Positions 1-7,375 of a DNA stretch of 11,689 nucleotides are shown here, piece by piece. The notes below the pieces were generated by a model. That model did not search any database. It saw only the letters and a list, made by a program, of their open reading frames with translations, and was not told where the DNA came from. The DNA is taken from assembly GCA_016946835.1 (NCBI GenBank), contig JACVTC010000692.1, positions 1 to 11,689 of the forward strand, written 5' to 3'. The stretch is from Neocallimastix lanati (nom. inval.) (taxonomy: Eukaryota > Neocallimastigomycota > Neocallimastigomycetes > Neocallimastigales > Neocallimastigaceae). How positions within the stretch are numbered: position 1 is the first letter of the stretch; the number at the start of each line of letters is the position of its first letter. The position numbers were made by a program, and so were the translations under genes.

Positions 1-75
1 CTGATAATATTAATTTTTTTTTTACGTACTTCTGTGTTTCTTTCCTTCTTGGTGAGGAAATAAAGTATATGAATC

Positions 76-165
76 TTAATCGATTAGCTCAAGGGGGGGG
101 GGGGCAAGGGAGGGGAAAGAAGACAATTTTATTAATAATATTTTCAAAACACCTTCGAAAAGAGT
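76..165 (-). CDS. Candidate last exon of gene 1
   Basis: After AAAGAAG, in phase 0 with exon 7, the minus strand reads TLFEGVLKILLIKLSS and then a Pro-rich tail, with a stop at 76-78. The start resembles the family sequence expected here (T-L-x-x-G-x-I-K). Against it: the tail is coded by a 12-C run, family members continue for another 70-100 residues, and the acceptor has a purine-rich lead. It may be a chance match in a G/C-richer patch, with the real exon left of the window. Confidence 0.25.
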   Translation of the reverse strand, partial: TLFEGVLKILLIKLSSFPSLAPPPLELID

Positions 166-259
166 CTTCTTTTCCCCGATTTTCATATTTTGTGAGGAGC
201 TTACAGTGGAATATATTACTAAATGTATTACTAAATGTTATTGCCGATTTGTGATTAGT

Positions 260-260
<1 letters not shown>
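81..260. other. G/C-richer segment of unclear role
   Basis: This stretch has a 12-G run (93-104), a second G-rich block, TTCGAAAAGAG and several CG dinucleotides. It differs sharply from the near-pure A/T flanks. In this window such composition otherwise marks exons, so it may be coding or an old insertion. The longest plus-strand frame (69-254) has no recognisable content. Confidence 0.4.

Positions 261-261
<1 letters not shown>

Positions 262-296
<35 letters not shown>
262..296. repeat. 35-nt poly-T tract
   Basis: An uninterrupted T run at the right border of the G/C-richer segment. Further T tracts follow at about 320-336 and 391-405. It could be a homopolymer expansion or a fossil poly-A tail of a retroposed insert on the minus strand. 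No target-site duplication was identified. Confidence 0.8.
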
Positions 297-300
<4 letters not shown>

Positions 301-441
301 TATGATCAATTTGTATACTTTTTTTTTTTTTTTTTTAATATGAATATAAAAATTTCATGTAATTTATTTTTTTTTATTAATTTCATGTATTTTTTTTTTT
401 TTTTTAATTAAATATTATTATATAAAGTTTTCCCTTGTCTA

Positions 442-841
<400 letters not shown>

Positions 842-961
842 TATTAAATAAAAATATATAAAAATATAATATTAATCAATATTACTATCATTATTACTAT
901 TATTTTTTTTTTCTTATAAAAATATTTATATTATTTCATAATTTATTAAATTAATACTAAC

Positions 962-1093
962 TCTTTCTTTATTTAATCTGTTTTGTTCCTGAATATGTTG
1001 TTCTAAATATGCACAATTTGTTTTCTTCATATCATATTTCTTTTGTAAGCTATCTAATTGTGAATTATAAACCAGAATCATATTATTTTTATT
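962..1093 (-). CDS. CCDC42-like: Gene 1 exon 7
   Basis: Forty-four codons, phase 0 at both ends, from acceptor AACAAAAG to donor GTTAGT. It begins NKNNMILVYNSQLDSLQKKY and ends QEQNRLNKER. It continues the family coiled coil up to the position where members read a TLxLGxIK-type segment, which must be encoded by a further exon to the left. Confidence 0.8.
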
Positions 1094-1237
1094 CTTTTGT
1101 TCCATTTTTTTTAATATAATATAAATATTAACAATTTATTATTACAATTATTTTGTCATTTAATAGAAATTATTAATAAAGATTTAATTTAGTTTTATAT
1201 TCTTATAAATATTTGATATTATTATTAAAATTTAAAA

Positions 1238-1268
<31 letters not shown>

Positions 1269-1501
1269 TTTTCATTATTATTATTATTTTTACCTTTCTT
1301 TCAGCTGTATATCTAACTTGTTCATTTTCTATTTCTTCTTGATTATAAACAGCCATATCTTTTAGATCCTTCTGAGTTTCAATTAATGTTGTATGTCTCA
1401 TGATAACATCATTGATATGGGGTTCATTGACATCTAAATAATTTTGTGGTAGTATATTTAAAACGGATTGAAGATATTCTTCATATATATAATATTTTTC
1501 T

Positions 1502-1533
<32 letters not shown>

Positions 1534-1841
1534 TTTTTTAATTAATTTCCATTATTAGTTCAAAATAATTTATAAGTATTAACAGAAAATAAAAAAAAAG
1601 TTTTTATTAAAATGTATTATATATTTATTGAAACAAATAAAATTGAAATTTATTTTGGTTACTATCATAATAGTAATATTTACTTAATAAATTTTGAATA
1701 TTTTGACTTTTTATTAAAATTTTCTTCTTTAATTCTTTTAAATCGTTCAATTCTCGTATCTTTATATTAACAGTGATATATATAATATGATAATTTGTAG
1801 GTACATATAAATATATGTAATAATATTTAAAGAAATGATTG

Positions 1842-1879
<38 letters not shown>

Positions 1880-2676
1880 TAAATAAAATTTGGTTAAATT
1901 CTATCAGTAAATATTTTTATTTAATTATATTTTATTATTATTATTATTATTATTTTTTTTTTTGAATTAATTTAAAAATTAGTTTTTCTTATTACTTTCT
2001 GTTCTTTAATTTTTCTTTCATTTTGAATTTTTATATTTGCTCTATATCTTTTTGCATCATTTTCCTTTAAAAATTTTTCAAATTTTGTAACTCTTTCTCT
2101 AATTTGTTTTTGCTTTTAAATTGATATATTTTAACAAAAAAATTAAAAAAAAAAAAAAGAAAAAGAAAATATATAAATATAAATATATTTATACATATAT
2201 ATATTTATTAAAAAATAGTAATAAATAAATATATATATGTCTTTATATATATTATATTTTTATCTTTATTTTTTTATTTTATTTTTATCTTTTTTTTTTT
2301 TTTTTTTTTTTATAATTATTACTTTTAATTTTAATTCTTCTGTTTTCCTCGACAATCTTTCATTCTTTTTGCAAATTCAATACGCTTTTCATCTAATTCT
2401 TTTTGAACAATATTCATTTCATTTTTCTTTTGTAACAATAATGTAGATTGAAGACTTTGTCGGCCCTGTAAACTCAAAATATTCTATACATAGAAAAAAA
2501 AAAGATTTTTTTTATTAAAATTTTACTGAATAATAAATAAAATAATTTTTTCTATTAAACATAAACGAATAATTATTCATTCATTATATAAAAGTTATTA
2601 TTATTTTTCTAATTATTATTATCCATACTTTTGTAAATACATCACTCTGGTAACTTTATCATCATCATCATCACCA

Positions 2677-2723
<47 letters not shown>

Positions 2724-3164
2724 TGATTTGGAATAAAAATCATATATATATATATAAATATATATAAATATATATAAATATAATAAATATTATATAGGAT
2801 AATTTATAATTAATAACTAATAATCACAATAATAGATAAAATTATAATATAATGATATTATATATATCTTGTTTATTTTTATTTAACAATATGATTTATA
2901 TATATATATATATGATTTTCAATTGTTACATACATTTTTCCACCTCTTTGAGTAATAAATGTATCATTTTTATTATTTTTTTATTCCTGAAGTTCCTTCT
3001 ACAAGTGCTTTTATTTCATGAGTATGTACCCCTTCATTATTTTCTTCCTGATTTTTTCTCTCTTCATTTCTTATACAAGAATTAATAATATCCTTCTGTC
3101 TTTGAGTATATCCTTCTTGATCGAATGCAATATTCCGATCTGTCTGTACATTTGAAGTCGACAT
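962..3164 (-). CDS. CCDC42-like: CCDC42/CFAP73-family (DUF4200) axonemal coiled-coil protein, multi-exon, 3'-partial, two frame breaks
   Basis: Known family role: CCDC42/CFAP73 (Chlamydomonas MIA2) proteins are coiled-coil parts of motile cilia and flagella, linked to inner-arm dynein control. Seen here: seven minus-strand exons (3164-2934, 2644-2629, 2483-2323, 2112-1996, 1759-1684, 1499-1294, 1093-962) joined by GT-AG introns. Their order matches the family: an LLLQKKNEMNIVQKELDEKR helix, then EELKLKQKQIRERVTKFEKF and LKENDAKR (the DUF4200 core), then KKYYIYEEYLQSVL, then a heptad-rich helix ending NKER. About 310 residues are visible. The family is usually about 300-320 long, and here there is an extra N-terminal region while the C-terminal part is missing or lies left of 962. 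Phases are consistent from exon 4 to exon 7. Exons 1 and 3 each need a small indel correction, so this is either an assembly with homopolymer errors or a recent pseudogene. The ATG at 3164 has GCACA before it. The paralogue (CCDC42 or CFAP73) cannot be fixed. Confidence 0.8.
1294..1499 (-). CDS. CCDC42-like: Gene 1 exon 6
   Basis: Two bases complete the split Lys codon. Then come KYYIYEEYLQSVLNILPQNY, LDVNEPHINDVIMRHTTLIE and a helix ending RYTAERK at donor GTAAAAAT. The YYIYEEYL..V and the INDVIMRHTTL segment match the family's YYIF..YLE.V and I..VI.RY.TL pattern. The acceptor AG is preceded by a long A tract on the coding strand rather than by pyrimidines. Confidence 0.85.
1684..1759 (-). 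CDS. CCDC42-like: Gene 1 exon 5
   Basis: Seventy-six nt between acceptor TATAAAG and donor GTAAAT. It encodes IRELNDLKELKKKILIKSQN then IQNLL, leaving one base (phase 1). It is a charged coiled-coil helix matching the family segment just before the YYIF-like motif in exon 6. Confidence 0.8.
1996..2112 (-). CDS. CCDC42-like: Gene 1 exon 4 (DUF4200 core)
   Basis: Thirty-nine codons, phase 0 at both ends, from acceptor TTTAAAAG to donor GTAATAAG. It encodes QKQIRERVTKFEKF followed by LKENDAKRYRANIKIQNERK. The pattern KFEKFLKENDAKR..RA is the most diagnostic segment of the CCDC42/CFAP73/CFAP100 family and is the main basis for identifying the gene. Confidence 0.9.
2323..2483 (-). CDS. CCDC42-like: Gene 1 exon 3 (first DUF4200 helix), one base short
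   Basis: Starts after TGTATAG with NILSLQGRQSLQSTLLLQKK and continues NEMNIVQKELDEKRIEFAKR to MKDCRG. It then hits a stop unless one base is added around GGAAAACAG. With the addition it reads GKTEELKLK to donor GTAATAAT. The exon is 161 nt where 162 is needed for its phase-0 borders, independent support for a single missing base. The restored spacing between the FAKRM and EELKLK segments equals that in the family. Confidence 0.8.
2629..2644 (-). CDS. CCDC42-like: Gene 1 exon 2, putative 16-nt micro-exon
   Basis: Between acceptor ACCAGAG and donor GTATGG lie 16 nt. Joined in phase 2 to exon 1 they give I-D-V-F-T-K and hand over in phase 0 to exon 3. It is a small island with G/C in an otherwise A/T intron. 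The alternative is that exon 1 uses its phase-0 donor and joins exon 3 directly, which also keeps the frame, so this exon is provisional. Confidence 0.4.
2680..2722. repeat. (TTA)n microsatellite in gene 1 intron
   Basis: About fourteen ATT units next to an (ATC)n stretch (2658-2672), just upstream of the putative micro-exon on the minus strand. Confidence 0.85.
2751..2780. repeat. 10-bp tandem repeat, three copies
   Basis: The unit TATATAAATA is repeated three times exactly in a gene 1 intron, flanked by (TA)n on the left and a degenerate copy on the right. Confidence 0.8.
2934..3164 (-). CDS. CCDC42-like: Gene 1 exon 1 (N-terminus), with frame break
   Basis: Begins MSTSNVQTDRNIAFDQEG and reads openly to GTSGIKK, where a TAA stops it at 2973-2975. 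With one A fewer (or two more) in the 7-A run (2976-2982 on the minus strand) it continues NNKNDTFITQRGGK to the donor AT|GTATGT at 2933. The shifted segment looks like real coding sequence: it has G/C-containing codons and ends exactly at a consensus donor. A weaker phase-0 donor, GTAACA, lies 4 nt further on. This part is hydrophilic, lies before the coiled coil and is the least conserved region of the family. Confidence 0.7.
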
Positions 3165-3455
3165 TGTGCTGGTATATTTATATTTATATATGATAATAAT
3201 AATAATAAAAAAAAAAAAAAAGAAGTAAAATTTGTTATATAGTTTAATTGTAAATATATAAAATTATAAATAAAAGAAAAATTATTATGGATATTACTGA
3301 AATTATATATATATATATATACATATATATAAAATAATGATTATGTATTTAACTTTTAACAAATTTTTTTTTAAAATATATGTTATTTATTATTAAAATA
3401 AAAATAAAAATTCTAAATTTAAAATTATTTGAATAAGCCGTCATCATGAAGAGCT

Positions 3456-3628
3456 AAAATATATACATAATGTATTAAACTAAGAAAAATATAGATTTCT
3501 ATAATAAATTTATATAAATCCAATAGTCGTATAATAAAATTTTCGAAAATATACATAATGTATTAAACTAAGAATGTATATTTCTATATAAATTTATATA
3601 AATTTAATAATCTACAATAAAATTTTCG
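3456..3628. repeat. Two-copy tandem repeat of about 85-90 bp
   Basis: Copy 1 (3456-3545) and copy 2 (3546-3628) both begin AAAATAT..ACATAATGTATTAAACTAAG, share AAATTTATATAAAT in the middle and end ATAAAATTTTCG. Small internal differences show that the duplication is not recent. Confidence 0.85.
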
Positions 3629-3958
3629 AAAAATTCATCGGAATTTAAACTTTATTAATACAAAAAAAAAAAAAAATTTTAAATTTTTTTTTTATACATA
3701 AAAAATTTCCAACCAAAAAAAAAAAAAAAAAAAAAAAATTACCACCAATTATTAATAAAAAATAAAATATATATATATATAATACAACATCTTATATTTT
3801 AATTTATTTATTTTTTTTTCTATTATCTGTTTTTCCTTTTTTTTTTTCTTTTAAAGTAATGAATTGGCTTGTACATCTTTTTTTTTTTTTTGTTTTATTT
3901 TGTTTTGTTTTGTTTTTTATTATATTTTAAAACTTTTATATCACTTTCTTTTTCTTAA

Positions 3959-4263
3959 CTTTCAAAATATTGTTTTATTTATATATATTGATATTAATTT
4001 TACTGATATATTTAGAACAATTTCTTTTTATATCATTTTTTTACTTTACTTTTAAAATACTATTTCATTTATCACTTTTTCTATTCTTTTAGATTTTTAA
4101 ACATTTTTTTTAATCATCACCATATATATATATAACTTTGAAAATACTATTTTATATATATATATATCATTATTATATATATATATATATATTTTTTTTT
4201 TAAAAAATATTGTTTTATATATTACTATTTTTATAGCTTTTAAAATATTATTTTATACATCAC
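3959..4263. repeat. Degenerate repeated motif, five copies
   Basis: A motif like CTTTNAAAATAYTRTTTYAT followed by T/A-rich sequence starts near 3959, 4049, 4136, 4197 and 4237. Three copies run on into ATCA or CATCAC. The first spacings are 90 and 87 bp, then shorter, as in an eroded tandem array. Confidence 0.5.
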
Positions 4264-4981
4264 TTTTGTTTTATTTTTCATTTATATTTTAGTCTATTTA
4301 TGCAATAATATAAAAATCTAATATAAAAAATAATAACTTATAATAAAAAAATTGAAATAAAATTATAATCACTTAAAAAAGTAAAAATAAATTATAACTA
4401 GTTAAATAATATAAAATAAAAAATATATAAATAAAATATATTCGTCGATATTAATAACTTATAATTATATATAATTATTCTTAATAATTTATCTTTATTA
4501 AGTAATTATTAAGAATTAATATTATTTTTTTAAAAAAACAAAAAAAAAAAACAAAAAAAAAAAAATTTCATTTCATTATAACAACCTGTAAAACAAGTAT
4601 CATATATATTAACATATATAAACATTAATATATAAAATAAAATATATATTGTTATTATTGGTTAATATTGCTTTATTAATTTATTTATTTAATAGATCAT
4701 AGTATTAAAATAATTTTTTTTTTTTTTTTTCATTTTTTTTTTGTTGTTGTTGTTTAAAATTAATTACATTTATATATAAAATTAAATCTTTAATGTAAAA
4801 ATTTTTAAATATATATTATATATATACAAAACTAATATAAAATTGATCAAAATTGTTTAATATATATATATACTCTAAATTTTCTAATTATATCGATTTA
4901 ATTTTTTTTTTCTATCTAGTGCAATTTAATATGTATTTTATGAAAAAACAAAAATATATGTATATAAATATTAAAATTTAT

Positions 4982-6117
4982 CTAAACTTCATTTGGATTC
5001 CAATATTGAATATTTTTATCGAATGTTACTTTAGAGGATTGCTTGGATTTATAATATTTCGGATTACCATCATAGTTATTATTATTAAAATAATTAGTAT
5101 CTACATATTCTTTTAAATTTGACTTTAATTTTCTATGAGAATTTCTTCGATATTTATTCAACTTGTTTACATTATCATTATCCGAAGTAAAATTATCATT
5201 GGTAACGAAAACATTATTATTATAGAAATCGTTATTTATATATTTTTGTTTTTTATTATAAGTATTATACAAGTGTGTTGAACTATTATTATAGGTGTTA
5301 TCATATAAATTGTTAAATGAATTTTGTCTACTGTGATTTCTTGTTACAGTAGGATTAATTCTTCCAAATAGAGAATTTTCATTGTAATTTGAGGAATACT
5401 GATCTGAATAGAGATTACTATCAGTATTTCTTAATCTGTAAGGTTCGGTATCAATTAAAAAATTACTATCGTTATTGTAATTATTCCATGAAATATAATT
5501 ACTGTTACTATTGTTATAATAATTATTTATGGAACTTATACCATTATTATTTTCTGTAGATGGTTCTTTAATTAATTGTTGTACTGGGGATTGATTGGAA
5601 TAGTTAGAATAGGTTCTATTATTATTAAAAGTATTTCCACCATTATTATAATTATTATCATTAGTTGAATTATTTAATGATAAATATGATGAATATATAT
5701 CATTTTGATTATTATTATTATAATTATTATAATTACTATTATTACTATTATTATTATAATTATTGATATTATAATTATTGCTATTATAATTATTGTTATT
5801 ATAATTATTGTTATTATAATTATTATTACTATAATTACTATAATTATAATTATTGTTATTATTATTATTAGTATTATTATAATTATTATTGTTATTATTA
5901 CTATTATAATTATTATAATTATTATAATTATTATTATTATTATTATTATTATTATAGATATAGTTGTAATTATTGTTATCATAATTACTACTATAATTAT
6001 TATTGTAATATTTATTGTTACTATCATCATAAGTATTATATCTATTATATTGATTATTATCAAGATTATTTCTTAAATTATTATTGTATCTATATTTTTT
6101 TCTATATTCATCATTGT
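4982..6117 (-). CDS. Gene 2 exon 3 (Asn/Tyr tract and C-terminus)
   Basis: Starts after ATTATATTTAG, completes Tyr290, and stays open for 377 further codons to TAG at 4982-4984. The tract between about 5695 and 6060 is nearly all AAT and TAT codons with occasional AGT, AAC and GAT. After it come NHSRQNSFNNLYDN, KYRRNSHRKLKSNLKEY and the terminal KVTF...NPNEV. Confidence 0.85.
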
Positions 6118-7305
6118 CTAAATATAATATTAGTATATATATATATATATAAAGTTATAAAATATTAATAACTTTAATTCATTATTCTTATTTTAATATA
6201 ATGATTAATTGAAATATAAAAGTAATACTAAATTTTTTTAAATAAATTAATAATTAATAAACATTTGTATTTACAATAATCATCGTATTTTTCATCATTT
6301 AATTTAAAACGCAATTTCTTGAATTTAGATGTAATATTTTCCAATAAAGTCTTCTTTTTTTCTGGATAATAGTCGCCTAATGTTTTTGTATATTTTCTAT
6401 TTCTTCTTCTACTATAATAATCATTAGAGTTAATTGGTAAATCAAGGTAATCAATTGGATTTGTATGATTATATTTGTTTTTTTTAAAAAGTGAATTTGA
6501 AAAACTTTCACCAGAATTATACCTTGTATGTCTTCTTGAAGATGATGGAGTTGATGTGGATCTTGTAATATATATATTACTATTATCCCCATAAACTCTA
6601 TCATTACTATTGCCATGAATATAACTATAAGTTTCACCTTTTTAATTTTAATTTAATTTGAAAAAAAAAAAAGTATTTATTTAATAAATAATAAAAATAA
6701 AATTTTAATAAATAATAAAAATAAAATTTTAATTAATTTTAATAATTAATAATATATATATATAATACGTTTAATAAATATTTTTAATTTAAAAATTTAC
6801 TTGGTGAATTTCCAACGCTTAAACTTCTATGATGTAAATTTCTTCTGTTATTTTCGTAATTATTCATATGATTTGTTGAATTATATATTGGATATGAAGA
6901 AGAGCCTAAAGCATAATTATACTTTGAGTTGTTATTATATTTTGAATCATAACTATTATTATCGGTATAACTATAACTAAGATTATTATAATTATCTTCA
7001 TAATTTCCATTAATTGTTAATGGATTTTTAGTATTAGAAAAACTTTTATAAGAACTTGGTGTATATGGCAAATTTTTATATTCTTCATCGTTTGAGTTAT
7101 AATAGGATTGATTCATATAATTATAAATACTATGAGAACTATTATAATTATTCATATCATAATTGTTATTAAAACAAGATGAGTATGGATTAATTGATTC
7201 TGGTGAATTTGTTAATCCATAACATCTATCATCAGTTAATGTGACTGATGATGAATCTGATGCATTTGATGGTCTTCTGTATAAGTAATTAGTTGATGAG
7301 TGCAT
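4982..7305 (-). CDS. Asn/Tyr/Ser-rich protein with C-terminal RVxF-type motif, three exons, complete
   Basis: Function unknown. Exons 7305-6801, 6637-6275 and 6117-4982 sum to 2004 nt, giving 667 residues, with matching phases (1 and 1) and no internal stop. The ATG at 7305 is fixed by an in-frame TAG 12 nt upstream (7315-7317). Residues 1-169 are Ser/Asn/Tyr-rich. Residues 203-300 are more basic and include KKTLLENITSKFKKLRFKL (263-281), a possible amphipathic helix. About 309-430 is an Asn/Tyr tract. The end is basic and closes with KVTFDKNIQYWNPNEV. KVTF (652-655) plus YW (661-662) fits the RVxF-phiphi docking pattern for protein phosphatase 1. RRPS, RRHT and RRNS are basophilic kinase sites. 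There is no signal peptide or membrane segment, so the protein is probably cytosolic or nuclear and mostly disordered. A phosphatase-targeting or scaffold role is inference. Confidence 0.85.
5695..6060. repeat. (ATT/ATA)-rich codon repeat encoding the Asn/Tyr tract
   Basis: Imperfect trinucleotide repeat of ATT and ATA with scattered ACT, GTT and GTA on the plus strand. It reads as Asn/Tyr/Ser on the minus coding frame and as long Ile runs in other frames of both strands. Those poly-Ile frames are artefacts. Confidence 0.85.
6275..6637 (-). CDS. Gene 2 exon 2
   Basis: Runs from acceptor TTAAAAAG (exon starts GTGAAAC) to donor ATT|GTAAAT. It encodes residues 170-289, from ETYSYIHGNSNDR to LNDEKYDDY, and contains STSTPSSSRRHTRYNSGES and the basic helix-like KKTLLENITSKFKKLRF. 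This is the least repetitive and most G/C-bearing part, hence the best query for homologues. Confidence 0.85.
6682..6729. repeat. Perfect 24-bp tandem duplication in gene 2 intron 1
   Basis: The block 6682-6705 (TAATAAATAATAAAAATAAA plus ATTT) is repeated exactly at 6706-6729, and part of a third copy follows. Confidence 0.85.
6801..7305 (-). CDS. Gene 2 exon 1
   Basis: Encodes residues 1-168 plus one base of Ser169, beginning MHSSTNYLYRRPSNASDSSS and ending near RSLSVGNSP. The frame runs on for only a few codons past the donor CCAA|GTAAAT at 6800 before a stop, as expected for an intron. Confidence 0.85.
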
Positions 7306-7343
7306 TTTGTGTTGCTACCTTTCAAATATATAAACTTTCAAAA

Positions 7344-7375
<32 letters not shown>

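Larger units (their letters stand above)
3165..4981. other. Intergenic region between the two genes
   Basis: Lies upstream of the gene 1 start and downstream of the gene 2 stop, both on the minus strand. It should therefore hold the gene 2 3' UTR and terminator and the gene 1 promoter. No exon-like G/C patch or recognisable protein was seen. The open frames at 3864-4055 and 4853-5116 (plus) are Phe/Ile/Tyr-rich translations of A/T sequence. Contents: a tandem duplication at 3456-3628, a degenerate repeat at 3959-4263, T and A tracts, (TTTTG)n at about 3890-3916 and (TTG)n at about 4741-4754. Confidence 0.7.

Noticed and set aside
69-254. Plus-strand frame with a poly-Gly run
   Set aside because: It depends on a 12-G homopolymer, shows no recognisable motif and ends in hydrophobic A/T-coded sequence.
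2237-2446. Plus-strand Phe/Ile-rich frame resembling a membrane protein
   Set aside because: It is the antisense of gene 1 exon 3 and of an intron T tract. The coiled-coil reading on the minus strand is far better supported.
2852-3085. Plus-strand hydrophobic frame
   Set aside because: Antisense of gene 1 exon 1 and its intron, with no independent support.
3864-4055. Plus-strand Phe/Ile-rich short frame
   Set aside because: Translation of T-rich repeat DNA, without codon bias or exon-like composition.
4853-5116. Plus-strand 87-residue frame with membrane-like segments
   Set aside because: Its right half is antisense to the conserved-looking end of gene 2 and its left half is plain A/T intergenic sequence.
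5674-6076. Two overlapping open frames of about 125 residues made almost only of Ile, one on each strand
   Set aside because: They are other-frame readings of the ATT/ATA codon repeat that encodes the Asn/Tyr tract of gene 2.
6377-6637. An 86-residue minus-strand frame overlapping gene 2 exon 2
   Set aside because: It is a different frame of exon 2. The Ser/Arg/Asn-rich frame has matching splice phases on both sides and continues into exons 1 and 3.
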